Below are positions 34,065-43,903 of a DNA stretch of 64,000 bases, piece by piece. The notes under the pieces are model-generated. The model saw only the letters and a program-made list of their open reading frames with translations. It did not search any database and was not told where the DNA came from. Made by a program: the position numbers and the translations under genes. The stretch comes from Methanobacteriota archaeon (GTDB taxonomy: Archaea > Thermoplasmatota > Poseidoniia > MGIII > CG-Epi1), in the NCBI GenBank assembly GCA_014240055.1, contig JAAZXP010000002.1, positions 13,898 through 77,897 on the forward strand. The letters run 5' to 3'. The number at the start of each line of letters is the position of its first letter. Position 1 is the first letter of the stretch.

Positions 34065-36311
34065 TTAATTCTTGGATCTCAAGTAATTCAAGGCTGAGCC
34101 TGATTTGAACCATTCTACTTGTAAATCATCCATACTGTGATTGCAAACAAAAGTGTCCATAGTTCCATCACTGTGTTTTGCTTCCACTATAACCTCAGAA
34201 TTAGGACCTAGTTCATCAGTTCCCTTGATTGTTAATCTGTCATCTACTCTCAATAAATTCCAAGAAGATTCGTCTGCAAAAGTAAGAGGCAAAACTCCCT
34301 GTTTCTTCAAATTAGTCTCTGCAATACGAGCCATGCTTCTTGCAATTACTACTTTACAACCTAAAAATCTTGGAGACATCGCAGCGTGCTCTCTACTACT
34401 TCCTTCTCCGTAATTTACATCTGCAACTACAGCCCAACCTTGTCCATTCTCATAGTATTTTCGTGCAACCTTAGGCAGTTTACCTTTACTTCCATCAAGT
34501 TGATTGATTGCTGTACCTTGCTCTTCTGTGAAAGAATTATGAGCTCCAATGTAACAATTATCTGAAATATTATCTAGATGACCTCTAAATTGTAACCAAA
34601 TACCTGCTGGAGAAATATGATCTGTAGTGCATTTACCTTTAACTTTAACAAGAAGAGGAATATCTGTCAAATCTTCTTTAGTTATTGCTTCAAAAGGTTC
34701 TAGTAACTGTAAACGGCGACTTGTTGGAGAAACATCAAGGTCAATATTACCTTCTAAGGGTGGAACAAAACCAACCAAACTAGATTCAAAACCGTTAGCC
34801 GGTAATTCAGAACCAGTAGGTGGTTTCAAAGAGAATTCCGTCCCATCAGCTGCAACCAATTTATCTTTTTGAGGATTGAAATCAAGGCTACCTGCAAGAG
34901 CCATGGCCGTTACAATCTCTGGACTTGTGAGGAATGATAAGGTTTGGTGATTACCATCATTTCTCCCACTGAAATTACGATTGTAAGATGATACAATTGA
35001 ATTTACATCTCCTTTGGAGACATCCTCGCGTTTCCATTGCCCTATACAAGGGCCGCAAGCATTTGCTAATACAGTTCCTCCAATATCATCAAGAAGTTGC
35101 ATTTGACCGTCTCTACGAATTGTTTGGTCGATTGTATCTGAACCTGGTGTAACCATGAATTGAACTTTTGATTTTATTCCTGCTTCTTTGGCTTGTCTTG
35201 CAACCGAAGCTGCCCTTTCCATGTCTTCATATGATGAATTTGTACAAGAGCCAATTAATGCAGCTTGAATGTCTGTAGGCCAGCCTTTATTCTTAGCTTC
35301 CTGACCTAAATCTGAAACGGAACGTGCTAAATCGGGAGTGTGAGGACCAACAATCATTGGCTCTAGTTCTGAAAGATTAATCTCAATTATTCTATCATAG
35401 AAATTTTCAGGATTTTCTAAAACTTCTGGATCGGCAACTAAAAGTGATGAATGCTCATTCGCTAATTCAGAAACTCCTGACCTACCTGTAGCGTCGAGAT
35501 ATCTTGCCATACTATCATCATATGGAAATAACGAAGTTGTCGCTCCAACCTCAGCCCCCATGTTGCAAATAGTTCCTTTACCAGTACAAGAAATCGAAGA
35601 GGCTCCAGGGCCAAAATATTCTACAATGTGGCTTGTTCCTCCCTTAACTGTCAATTCTTCACAAACTTTCAATATTACATCTTTAGGAGATGACCATCCT
35701 GATAATTTACCTGTAAGATGAACTCCAATAACTCCAGGCCAACGAATCGTAAATGGCAAACCAGCCATAACTTCCATTGCATCAGCTCCACCGACACCGA
35801 TTGCAACCATTCCCAAACCTCCTGCATTTGGTGTATGTGAATCAGTACCAATCATCAGGCCTCCTGGAAATGCATAATTTTCAAGAACTACTTGATGAAT
35901 AATTCCAGCTCCAGGTTCCCAAAATCCAGCTCCATACTTTGCAGATGCTGATTTCAAAAATGAAAATACTTCGGAACTTTCCTTGTTTGCATCTGCCAAA
36001 TCACTATCTCTACCTACTCTAGCTTGGATAAGATGATCACAGTGAACAGTAGAAGGAACAGCTACCTCTGAGCGACCTGTTAACGCAAACTGAAGAAGTG
36101 CCATCTGTGCTGTTGCATCCTGCATAGCCACTCTATCTGGCTGAAGTTCAACATATGATTTACCACGTTTTGGTACTTTATCTAAATTTAATAAATGTCC
36201 GAAAAGAATTTTCTCAGATAAAGTTAATGATCTACCCAAATTCTGTCTAGCCAAATCATGCTTTTTTGACATTTCTGCATATAGGTTTTCTATTTGAGAT
36301 AAATCTAACAT
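34065..36311 (-). CDS. acn: Aconitate hydratase
   Basis: Aconitase interconverts citrate and isocitrate in the TCA cycle. The 748-residue protein has the mitochondrial-type length. Cluster ligands are in IGSCTNSSYED and ANACGPCIGQW. The substrate-binding blocks VPSTVHCDHLIQA, GLMIGTDSHTPNAGGLGM and TDHISPAGIW are present, and GEGSSREHAAMSPRFLG holds the catalytic serine region. No gap or missing residue is obvious. Its downstream end faces purM, with 11 bases between the stops. Confidence 0.95.
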   Translation of the reverse strand: MLDLSQIENLYAEMSKKHDLARQNLGRSLTLSEKILFGHLLNLDKVPKRGKSYVELQPDRVAMQDATAQMALLQFALTGRSEVAVPSTVHCDHLIQARVGRDSDLADANKESSEVFSFLKSASAKYGAGFWEPGAGIIHQVVLENYAFPGGLMIGTDSHTPNAGGLGMVAIGVGGADAMEVMAGLPFTIRWPGVIGVHLTGKLSGWSSPKDVILKVCEELTVKGGTSHIVEYFGPGASSISCTGKGTICNMGAEVGATTSLFPYDDSMARYLDATGRSGVSELANEHSSLLVADPEVLENPENFYDRIIEINLSELEPMIVGPHTPDLARSVSDLGQEAKNKGWPTDIQAALIGSCTNSSYEDMERAASVARQAKEAGIKSKVQFMVTPGSDTIDQTIRRDGQMQLLDDIGGTVLANACGPCIGQWKREDVSKGDVNSIVSSYNRNFSGRNDGNHQTLSFLTSPEIVTAMALAGSLDFNPQKDKLVAADGTEFSLKPPTGSELPANGFESSLVGFVPPLEGNIDLDVSPTSRRLQLLEPFEAITKEDLTDIPLLVKVKGKCTTDHISPAGIWLQFRGHLDNISDNCYIGAHNSFTEEQGTAINQLDGSKGKLPKVARKYYENGQGWAVVADVNYGEGSSREHAAMSPRFLGCKVVIARSMARIAETNLKKQGVLPLTFADESSWNLLRVDDRLTIKGTDELGPNSEVIVEAKHSDGTMDTFVCNHSMDDLQVEWFKSGSALNYLRSKN

Positions 36312-36336
36312 TATTTTCTTACCTAAGAACGATTAA

Positions 36337-36540
36337 TTATAGGTTTTCTTCATCATCTTCTATTACTACTGCCATCGCCCAAAAAACAACTGCTAAAACC
36401 CAAAAAAGAAATGAACATGGAAGGCGTAAAGAACGACCTGAAGCTGGAACAATATAATCCTCATTACCCCATAAAATCATTCCACCAGCAACTACACAAG
36501 TTAATGCTAGAAAATAAGATAATACTTCACTAAAATCCAT
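36337..36540 (-). CDS. Small two-helix membrane protein
   Basis: The 67-residue protein starts at the ATG that overlaps the stop codon of the reductase gene by one base (TAATG). It has two hydrophobic helices (about 7-25 and 43-61) separated by a short loop, and a short acidic tail EDDEENL. An ORF extending upstream to 36615 exists but lies inside the reductase gene and is rejected. The function is unknown; coupling to the reductase suggests a membrane partner or an unrelated passenger. Confidence 0.6.
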   Translation of the reverse strand: MDFSEVLSYFLALTCVVAGGMILWGNEDYIVPASGRSLRLPCSFLFWVLAVVFWAMAVVIEDDEENL

Positions 36541-37631
36541 TACCAAGAATCCCAAACTGTCTTTTTCGCCATTTCCATTGAGTAAAAGGTATTGTAGATA
36601 AGTGATTTTTTCCAACCACTTGGATTAATTTCTTCCCAATCTACTTCATCGCCTTCCTTAACTTTTCTCATTCCATATTCAAAAGCTTTATTCCCTAATA
36701 ATGCAAAAATTCCTCTACGTGCAATATCTGCTTTTTTCCTTTCTCGAAATTGTTCTTTCCACAATTTGTCATAATCTAAAGAATTAGAAAGTGCTCTCTG
36801 AGCCAATACTCCTGATTCTACCGCATAATTCATTCCAAAGCCTCTCCACGGGTCTTGAAAACCTGCAGCTTCTCCTGTATAATACACTCCATCTTTTACT
36901 GCAGTTTTAGGAAAGTGAACTCCACCTTGTCCTCCCACAGTTCCAGTTGGTTTAGCGCCATCTATTATATTTTTCAGAACTGGCCTTTCCTCAACGGCTT
37001 TATACATCAATTTTTTTACTTGTTTAGCATAAGGTTTCGAACAACAATTCATGACTTTTATAGTATCTTTATCCATTGGAATTATGTATAGATACCAGCC
37101 TCGTGGCGAATACTTTTCATCATGCATATACAAAAATTGATCTCTAGGAAAATCTGAATTTTCATAATAGGCACCAAATGCAGCCATGTCTGTTCGATAA
37201 GACCCTGAAGACATTATGTCTCCTGATTTTGGTTTAGGTCTAGATTTAAAATTAAATTCGACACCTAAATCTTTAGCCTCATCTGCTAAACCTCTTTCCA
37301 ACGAATTTTCTCCACCTCGAAGTATTAGTGGTAAAGGTTCTTTGAGAGATATTGTAAAATCTCTTTTCTGTGTACAACAAACAAACTTTTTAGCATCCTT
37401 AAATGTAAATTTAGGATTTAATCCCCATTTATTCAAATATGATGTTGCATCAGCCTCTGAAGAAGGTGTGTTGGGACTTTCTTTCAATAAAACTTGATAA
37501 TTTGGATGGAATTGCATCCCTATATCCTCTCTAGCTTCATGAATTTCTACTTTTTCATCATTCTTTGCAAAATTAATAGCTGCAGCTAATCCTGAAAGGC
37601 CTCCACCTATTATTTTACGTTTATTTCCCAT
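36540..37631 (-). CDS. Geranylgeranyl reductase-like flavoprotein
   Basis: Family members saturate isoprenoid double bonds, for example in archaeal membrane lipids. From ATG 37631 the protein has 363 residues and begins MGNKRKIIGGGLSGLAAA, a dinucleotide-binding motif that ends at an acidic residue (EIHEA). A second FAD motif is GVYYTGEAAGFQDPWRGFG, followed by NYAVESGVLAQRAL, the usual GGR signature. A paired NCCSKP occurs about mid-protein. An in-frame ATG at 37664 would add 11 basic residues and is less likely. The lipid substrate is inferred from the family only. Confidence 0.8.
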   Translation of the reverse strand: MGNKRKIIGGGLSGLAAAINFAKNDEKVEIHEAREDIGMQFHPNYQVLLKESPNTPSSEADATSYLNKWGLNPKFTFKDAKKFVCCTQKRDFTISLKEPLPLILRGGENSLERGLADEAKDLGVEFNFKSRPKPKSGDIMSSGSYRTDMAAFGAYYENSDFPRDQFLYMHDEKYSPRGWYLYIIPMDKDTIKVMNCCSKPYAKQVKKLMYKAVEERPVLKNIIDGAKPTGTVGGQGGVHFPKTAVKDGVYYTGEAAGFQDPWRGFGMNYAVESGVLAQRALSNSLDYDKLWKEQFRERKKADIARRGIFALLGNKAFEYGMRKVKEGDEVDWEEINPSGWKKSLIYNTFYSMEMAKKTVWDSW

Positions 37632-37752
37632 GATTTTTCTCTTTATGGATATCTTAAATTTCAATCAGAAGTTTTTGAAGTTTCATGATGCTATACAATG
37701 TCATCTAAGTGCAAATAGAATAGGTCTTAAAGTTCTATTGTTAAAATAATAT

Positions 37753-38577
37753 TTATTTTTTTGAAGCTGCTTCAACTACATTAGACATTAACATAACTAC
37801 AGTCATAGGCCCTACACCACCAGGGACTGGCGTCAAAGCTCCAGCAACCTCTCTAACATCAAAAGAAGTGTCACCAACAAGACCTTGATCTGTACGATTT
37901 ACTCCTACGTCTATTATGACTGCTCCAGACTTAACCATCTCTTTGGTAACTGTATTAGGGTAACCAACAGCTACAATCAAAATATCCGCTTCCTTACAAA
38001 ATTTTTGGATATTAGGTGTTCGACTATGGCAAACCGTAACTGTTGCATCCATACCTTTCTGAAGTAGTAGTAGAGAAATCGGTTTTCCAACAATAGTACT
38101 ACGGCCAACGACCACTACATTCTTTCCACTAGGATTATTGCCTGTACGAGATAATAACTCGATGATTCCTGCAGGAGTACATGGTTTCATTCCTGGATTT
38201 TCTTGTACTATTTTACCTAAATTAGTAGGATGAAAACCATCAACATCATTTTCAGGTTCTATCAAATCTAATACACTTTCAAATCCAGCTGGCAAAGGTA
38301 GCTGAACAATTATACCGTCTTCAGTTCTATTCAAATCCTTAACTAAATTTTCCAACTCTTTTTTAGATATATCTGACGAAAGATGATGGTGGGTTAGATT
38401 AATTCCAATACGCTCAGCTGCATTAGATTTAGCACGAATATAAGAGGTAGAAGCAGGATCTTCACCGACCTGAACTACTGATAATTTAGGCGGTATTTTC
38501 ATTTGTGCTACTCTAACTTGTAACTCATCCTCTATCTCTTTTGCAATTTTCTTTCCATCAATTAACTTAGCAGTCAA
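37753..38577 (-). CDS. folD: Methylenetetrahydrofolate dehydrogenase/cyclohydrolase
   Basis: FolD converts methylene- to formyl-tetrahydrofolate with NADP. The 274-residue protein has YIRAKSNAAERIGI with the catalytic lysine, GIIVQLPLPAGF, and DVDGFHPTNLGK. PCTPAGIIELL and VVVVGRSTIVGKPISLLL (the NADP-binding motif) are followed by GALTPVPGGVGPMTVVMLM. All family blocks are intact. The start overlaps the rusA stop by 4 bases. This folate branch is common in bacteria and in those archaea that use tetrahydrofolate. Confidence 0.96.
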   Translation of the reverse strand: MTAKLIDGKKIAKEIEDELQVRVAQMKIPPKLSVVQVGEDPASTSYIRAKSNAAERIGINLTHHHLSSDISKKELENLVKDLNRTEDGIIVQLPLPAGFESVLDLIEPENDVDGFHPTNLGKIVQENPGMKPCTPAGIIELLSRTGNNPSGKNVVVVGRSTIVGKPISLLLLQKGMDATVTVCHSRTPNIQKFCKEADILIVAVGYPNTVTKEMVKSGAVIIDVGVNRTDQGLVGDTSFDVREVAGALTPVPGGVGPMTVVMLMSNVVEAASKK

Positions 38578-39011
38578 TGTAAATCCTCTAACTGATAAAG
38601 TTCAACTTCAATACGAGGCCCATCGCCTTGTGCTGCAATTCTCTTTCGGACTATTAATTCTGATATTTGACCATCATCATGATACAAGACTCCACTAAGG
38701 CCATCCTTGATAGATTTAGCAATATTATCTGCATCTGGTCTCTTTGAATGGTACTCTTCTTTTCTTGGTTCTTTTACCCGCCATTTGCTCTTAGGACATG
38801 GAAAATATGCAAATATTTCAATTCCCAAAGGCCCCTCAAAAAGACCTTCAAGTCCAGCTTCAGTTCGAGCTTTCTGACCAATATAGGCAATATCTGCCTT
38901 GTAGACCTTACTGGGTTTTGGATCTGTAGCAACAACAAAATTACCCTTTCGATAAAATCTAGGTCGGCCTTGAGCAACGGGCTTTCCTGGCAATGTAAAT
39001 TTAATACGCAC
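38574..39011 (-). CDS. RusA-family Holliday-junction resolvase-like endonuclease
   Basis: The 145-residue protein starts at GTG with MRIKFTLPGKPVAQGRPRFY, the RusA N-terminus. The acidic metal-binding block RPDADNIAKSIKDGLSGVLY carries Asp93, Asp95 and Asp103, and HDDGQI carries Asp112/Asp113. RusA resolves Holliday junctions and is typical of lambdoid phages and bacteria; archaeal cells normally use Hjc. No other phage gene is near. It is the first gene of a pair with folD (4-base overlap) and is divergent from ABCE1. Confidence 0.88.
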   Translation of the reverse strand: MRIKFTLPGKPVAQGRPRFYRKGNFVVATDPKPSKVYKADIAYIGQKARTEAGLEGLFEGPLGIEIFAYFPCPKSKWRVKEPRKEEYHSKRPDADNIAKSIKDGLSGVLYHDDGQISELIVRKRIAAQGDGPRIEVELYQLEDLH

Positions 39012-39053
39012 ACCAACCCATACGGGGGGGACAAAAAACGTGTTCGTCCAACA

Positions 39054-39064
39054 TATTATTTTAA
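39054..39064 (+). promoter_or_regulatory. TATA-like box of the ABCE1 gene
   Basis: TATTATTTTAA lies about 30 bases before the ATG at 39089, giving a very short leader if used. Confidence 0.35.
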
Positions 39065-39088
39065 TTAGGTGCTCACAAGCAGGATATT

Positions 39089-40849
39089 ATGCGTGTTGCT
39101 GTCCTCCATGAAGACAGATGCCAACCAAAGAAGTGTCAGAATGAATGCTATAATTTCTGTCCACCTGTTAGAAATGGGGTTGAAGTTATTACCTGGAGAA
39201 GAGACAATAAACCCATTGTTTCCGAACCTCTGTGCATTGGTTGTGGAATATGCGTACACAAGTGCCCACATGACGCATTAACTATAGTTAATTTACCTGA
39301 TGAACAAGAAAAAGATACAGTCCACAGGTATGGAATGAATGAATTTAGATTATTTGGCCTCCCAGCTCCTGAAAAAGGAAAGGTTATTGGAATACTAGGT
39401 GCAAATGGAACCGGAAAAACCACGGCAATTTCACTTTTAGCTGGAGAAATAATTCCTAACCTCGGAGATTGGGAAGTTGAAGGTTCGTGGGATGATGTAA
39501 AAGATTTCTATTCAGGTACTGAAATTCAGAAACATTTCAATAAATTATCTGATGGGAATATCAGTATTGCTCTAAAACCACAATATGTTGATAGAATACC
39601 TCAGATGTTTGATGGCACTTTAAGAGAACTCTTGGAAAGAGTAGCATCGCCAGAGAAAGTTGAAGAATTCGCCACTAAAATTAATTTAACTAGTTTAGAC
39701 AAAAAATTGAGTAAAGTCTCAGGTGGAGAATTACAAAAAGGAGCAATTGCAGCTACAATCCTAAAAGAAGCTGATCTCTATTTCTTTGATGAACCTTCAT
39801 CCTATCTTGATATTGAACAACGAATTTTTATTGCTAGAATGATTTCTGAATTAGGGGAGACAAAAAGTGTTATAGTAATTGAGCATGACTTAGCTATTCT
39901 GGATTATGTAACTGACAATATACACATTATGTATGGAAGTCCAAATGCATATGGTATTGTTTCACAAAAGTTGGCAGTAAGAAATGCAATTAATTCTTAT
40001 TTGGATGGATATGTTCAAGAATCAAATGTAAGAATTCGAGATAATACAATCAAATTTCTGAAGCACCCTCCGAGAACTGGATGGGATGGTCAAGTATTAG
40101 TGAAATGGCCAGATCTCTCAAAACAATTAGGAGATTTCAAATTGGAAGCTTCAGCCGGTGAAATACTTGGAGGTCAAGTATTGGGAGTTGTTGGTGGCAA
40201 TGCTACAGGAAAAACAACATTTGTAAAAATGCTAGCTAATGAATTAGAGCCAGATGCAGGTGAAATTGAAAGCGATATTACCGTTTCCTATAAACCTCAA
40301 TACATCAATGCACCTGAAGGCATTATTGTAGGTGATTTATTACAATCTGTAAAAGGTTTTGACGAGCATATGCTTGCTACAGAACTCAATGTACCTCTTA
40401 ATCTGGAACCATTAATGGAACGCGAATTGCAGACACTGTCAGGTGGAGAATTGCAACGCGTAGCTATTGCTGAATGCTTACTGAAGGAAGCTGATCTTTA
40501 TCTGCTAGATGAACCTTCAGCCTATCTTGATGCAAACCAAAGAATGATTACTGCAAAGACAATCAGACGTTCAATGGAACAAAGAGGCAAATCAGCCTTA
40601 GTGGTTGATCACGACGTCTATTTTATTGATTATATTGCAGATGGTTTATTGTGTTTTGGAGGAATACCTAGTAAAGAAGGAAAGGCAGAAGGACCTTATA
40701 ATATGCGTCAGGGAATGAATACCTTCTTAGGTAAAGTAGGAATTACATTTAGAAGAGATAAAAATACATACAGACCAAGAATAAATAAGCCAGGTTCAAG
40801 GCTTGATAGAGAGCAAAAAAGCAAGAAAGAATTTTACTATTCAAATTGA
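39089..40849 (+). CDS. Ribosome recycling ATPase ABCE1 (RLI)
   Basis: ABCE1 splits ribosomes after termination or rescue by pelota. The 586-residue protein begins with the iron-sulfur region: an upstream Cys set (CQPKKCQNECYNFC, 11-24) and a ferredoxin-like set (CIGCGICVHKCPHDAL, about 50-65). Nucleotide-binding domain 1 has GANGTGKTTA, VSGGELQKG and DEPSSYLD. Domain 2 has GNATGKTTF, LSGGELQRV and DEPSAYLD. The hinge/C-terminal RDKNTYRPRINKPGSRLDRE is the family ending. Full length, no defects seen. Confidence 0.97.
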   Translation: MRVAVLHEDRCQPKKCQNECYNFCPPVRNGVEVITWRRDNKPIVSEPLCIGCGICVHKCPHDALTIVNLPDEQEKDTVHRYGMNEFRLFGLPAPEKGKVIGILGANGTGKTTAISLLAGEIIPNLGDWEVEGSWDDVKDFYSGTEIQKHFNKLSDGNISIALKPQYVDRIPQMFDGTLRELLERVASPEKVEEFATKINLTSLDKKLSKVSGGELQKGAIAATILKEADLYFFDEPSSYLDIEQRIFIARMISELGETKSVIVIEHDLAILDYVTDNIHIMYGSPNAYGIVSQKLAVRNAINSYLDGYVQESNVRIRDNTIKFLKHPPRTGWDGQVLVKWPDLSKQLGDFKLEASAGEILGGQVLGVVGGNATGKTTFVKMLANELEPDAGEIESDITVSYKPQYINAPEGIIVGDLLQSVKGFDEHMLATELNVPLNLEPLMERELQTLSGGELQRVAIAECLLKEADLYLLDEPSAYLDANQRMITAKTIRRSMEQRGKSALVVDHDVYFIDYIADGLLCFGGIPSKEGKAEGPYNMRQGMNTFLGKVGITFRRDKNTYRPRINKPGSRLDREQKSKKEFYYSN

Positions 40850-40857
40850 TGATTAAA

Positions 40858-40863
40858 TTTATT
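40858..40863 (+). promoter_or_regulatory. TATA-like box before the GTG-started transporter gene
   Basis: TTTATT lies about 25 bases upstream of GTG 40885, again consistent with leaderless initiation on a non-ATG codon. Confidence 0.35.
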
Positions 40864-40884
40864 GCAGGGCCTCGATAGGCTTCC

Positions 40885-43506
40885 GTGTTACAAAGGCCCT
40901 TAGAGTACATTGTTCGAGGATACACGAACATAATTATGAATTATGCAATCCTCACAGTTAGCGTTCTAAGTCTGATTACTGTATTACTATTGCAATCTGC
41001 AATGACCTTTGAGCAGAACATGACACGAGATATTGAGGTTTATCTTCCTGAAGGTGAAGAATCAACCAAAATATTAATTGAAGTTAGAGAAGATTGGGCT
41101 ACTGATTTAATTATAGTTTATTTGCAAACTCCAAATGCTAAGGATCCTGGATTCTATAAAGATGCAACTATCGATAATATAACTCATGTTCCAACATTAA
41201 AAGAAATATCACTTTTAGAACAAACTATTGATCCTTATGGCCAAACTACTGATTTAGAAAAATATCAAGCAGATAGAGGCGAAAATGATGATATCATTTT
41301 TACTCTAAGTATTTCCACACTAATCAAAGAATTTAATTCGACTAATGCAAGATTTATCGAAGCCTCCGAAGGGAAAATATTCGGCGGTCTCAGTATAGAA
41401 GAAAATGACGATGATACTGTTAACCAAACTGGAACCTATGCAATCCCTAGTGATCAAGACAGAGTAGATCAAATATTCGACAGTACTGCTTCGGCATTGC
41501 AAAATTTTGCTATAGATACAAACGATGATGGAATTATTGATACGGCAGTCATACTTTTTGCATTAAAGGCTTCAGATGAAAATAATGATGATATTCAAAA
41601 AGCAAAGATTGACCAAATACAAGAATTCATTGATTTAAGAGAAAACCCAAAAACTGAAATGACACAAACTGGATTGGTAGTAGTACTCCATGAAGTTACA
41701 GAACGTTTGTACGATGATTTACTCACTATGCTGCCCATGTCATTAGGAATAGTACTATCGCTAATGATTCTTTTTCATAGAAATTGGCTAGCAATACCTG
41801 TTGTACTAGTTCCAATCTTTTGTTCTTTAATATGGACTTTAGGAATTGTGAATCTGTCAGGCGTTGTTCTAACTCCTATGATTGTCGCTGCGGGACCTAT
41901 CTTAGTTGGAATCGGAGTTGATTATGGACTCCATATTGCAAATCGAATAGTCGAATTTAAGGATGAAGGAAACAAAATGCCCAAAGCAACCTATTTGGCA
42001 TTACTAAGTACTGGAAAAGCAACTCTTCTCTGTGCCTTAACGGATTCAATTGGCTTTTCAGCTTTATTCATTTCACCGATTGTTCCAATGAGGACTGTTG
42101 GTTTTACTATGATTATTGGAGTTATCTGTTCATTCTTTTTGACAGTCAGTATGACGCCCGCGATGATGAGGTTAACAAACTATTCAAGGCATAAAAGTGG
42201 AGGTTGGAAAAAAATTGCTATTTTCTCAACAAAACAATGGAAAGCAATTCTAGTCGTAGTTCTACTAACTACTGCTTATTCTATTGCAAGAATATCTGTA
42301 ATGGATCAAGATATTAAAGGCAATGAATCTGCCCCAGAAGATGTAGATTCTATTCAAAAATTAAAAGAATACTCCGAAGAATTCGAAGCTGGACAAACCG
42401 GGATTTTACTCATCAATAATCAAACTGAAAGAGAAAAACCCGCGGCTAAAGATTTAGATGTACTTGATGTAATGAATTGGACTCAAGGAGAAATCAATAA
42501 TTTATCCGTTGAAAATAGGAATACAAATGAAATAATCAATGTATCTGCTTTCTCTATAGTTGATTTTTTCAAATCAGCTCACTTCACAATAGTAATCGAA
42601 GACTTGGACGGAGAGGCTCTATTCGCATTTGATGGTAGCTTCTGGGACTTTCTTCACAGTGATTTTTTCGGAGATGATTATGCAATAGTTGATCTAAATC
42701 CAGTATACAACCGTGAAGAATTACGTTCAGATATGATTGATGTATTCTATGAATCTTTTACTGATGAGATGAGAGCCATGCTTCTAACTGATGAATACGA
42801 TAAAGCTCTAATCTATGTTAGTATGCCATATATCAATATAGATGATACTGCAATTTTGGTAAAAGAAATTGATAGAATTTCTGAAATAAGAAATAGGCAA
42901 ATGTCGTTCTATGATGCTCAAATGTCTACCCTTACAGGAGGGCCTCCTGTAACAATTGCCATCAATGAAGGAATACAAGAAACCCAATTTGATACTATCA
43001 AACTCAGCTTACTATTAGTTTTAATATGTATGATAATGATCTTTTGGTCTCCCAAGTATGGTTTTGTAACATTTTTGCCTATTTTACTTGTAATTCTATG
43101 GTATCCTGCAACAGTAGATGCAGGAGGTACGAATCTAAATATCTTCACTGCAATGGTTGGTACCATAATCATAGGAATAGGAATTGATAACTCTATTCAA
43201 ATAACGGAAAGGGTTAGAGAAGAAGGGGCAACTCCAGAAGGTATCGAAAAAGCAGTTGAAAATACAGGACAATCAGTTGTAGAAGCAACGTTTACCACAA
43301 TGGGTGGTGTATTTTCAGGAGTTATAATTTCATTTTATAGAACTCAGTTTGTAGGCTTAAGAAATTTCTTTGCTTTGATTATTACATTAGTTCTATTTTC
43401 TTTATTAATGGCTGTGTTTGCATTACCTAGTTTTTATCATGCTTTACATTATATTCAAAATAAGTATGCTAAAAGAAATTGGAGAATAAAAACTAAATTC
43501 AATTAG
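40885..43506 (+). CDS. MMPL/RND-superfamily transporter (Patched/SSD-like)
   Basis: The 873-residue protein starts at GTG. It has one N-terminal helix (about 15-35), a large extracytoplasmic loop (40-275) and five or six helices (about 280-440). A second helix-loop unit (about 455 onward) follows, with the last helices at about 710-860. The blocks AAGPILVGIGVDYGLHIANR and TIIIGIGIDNSIQITERVRE are the paired GxxxDY/D-type motifs of RND/MMPL proteins, whose Asp residues relay protons. Exported lipids or hydrophobic compounds are possible substrates. It overlaps ribH convergently by 8 bases. Confidence 0.87.
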   Translation: MLQRPLEYIVRGYTNIIMNYAILTVSVLSLITVLLLQSAMTFEQNMTRDIEVYLPEGEESTKILIEVREDWATDLIIVYLQTPNAKDPGFYKDATIDNITHVPTLKEISLLEQTIDPYGQTTDLEKYQADRGENDDIIFTLSISTLIKEFNSTNARFIEASEGKIFGGLSIEENDDDTVNQTGTYAIPSDQDRVDQIFDSTASALQNFAIDTNDDGIIDTAVILFALKASDENNDDIQKAKIDQIQEFIDLRENPKTEMTQTGLVVVLHEVTERLYDDLLTMLPMSLGIVLSLMILFHRNWLAIPVVLVPIFCSLIWTLGIVNLSGVVLTPMIVAAGPILVGIGVDYGLHIANRIVEFKDEGNKMPKATYLALLSTGKATLLCALTDSIGFSALFISPIVPMRTVGFTMIIGVICSFFLTVSMTPAMMRLTNYSRHKSGGWKKIAIFSTKQWKAILVVVLLTTAYSIARISVMDQDIKGNESAPEDVDSIQKLKEYSEEFEAGQTGILLINNQTEREKPAAKDLDVLDVMNWTQGEINNLSVENRNTNEIINVSAFSIVDFFKSAHFTIVIEDLDGEALFAFDGSFWDFLHSDFFGDDYAIVDLNPVYNREELRSDMIDVFYESFTDEMRAMLLTDEYDKALIYVSMPYINIDDTAILVKEIDRISEIRNRQMSFYDAQMSTLTGGPPVTIAINEGIQETQFDTIKLSLLLVLICMIMIFWSPKYGFVTFLPILLVILWYPATVDAGGTNLNIFTAMVGTIIIGIGIDNSIQITERVREEGATPEGIEKAVENTGQSVVEATFTTMGGVFSGVIISFYRTQFVGLRNFFALIITLVLFSLLMAVFALPSFYHALHYIQNKYAKRNWRIKTKFN

Positions 43507-43903
43507 ACAACATCTCATTTACTGCCAATACTGAATTTTTAGCGTAAGGCAATAATCTATCTTCAATATGTTCAGGTTTAGCCCCAGGCCCTATTATTCC
43601 AAAACCAATTGGTTTCATAGAAGCAAGTTGTAAATCTATTAAGGACTTAATTACTGATTGACCCATTATTGAACCATGTTCAGTTTCTCCTTTTTCAATT
43701 ATACCTAAAACAACCGCACCATCTATTGATTCTCTAAGAAACAAGCGTTTGATTTGTAATGGCATTTCCATGGAACCAGGTACCCATACTACTTCTTCAA
43801 CTATTATACCATTATCTAAAGCCACTGAACGAGCTTCATCAACCATCTTCTCAATATGGCTTTTATGATAACTACCTGCAACAATTGCTATAGACTTAAC
43901 CAT
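43499..43903 (-). CDS. ribH: 6,7-dimethyl-8-ribityllumazine synthase
   Basis: RibH joins the ribityl-uracil with dihydroxybutanone phosphate to make the lumazine precursor of riboflavin. The 134-residue protein is near the compact archaeal length. It has VAGSYHKSHIEKMVDEA (substrate loop), VWVPGSMEMPLQIKRL (the PG-S-x-E-x-P motif) and VLGIIEKGETEHGSIMG, which holds the catalytic His region. The start overlaps the ribE stop by 8 bases. It is the last gene of the riboflavin cluster. Confidence 0.93.
   Translation of the reverse strand: MVKSIAIVAGSYHKSHIEKMVDEARSVALDNGIIVEEVVWVPGSMEMPLQIKRLFLRESIDGAVVLGIIEKGETEHGSIMGQSVIKSLIDLQLASMKPIGFGIIGPGAKPEHIEDRLLPYAKNSVLAVNEMLSN

Noticed and set aside
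39024..39030. Run of seven G between rusA and ABCE1.
   Set aside because: It lies in the divergent promoter region and no coding frame depends on it; no repeat or phase-variation context is visible.
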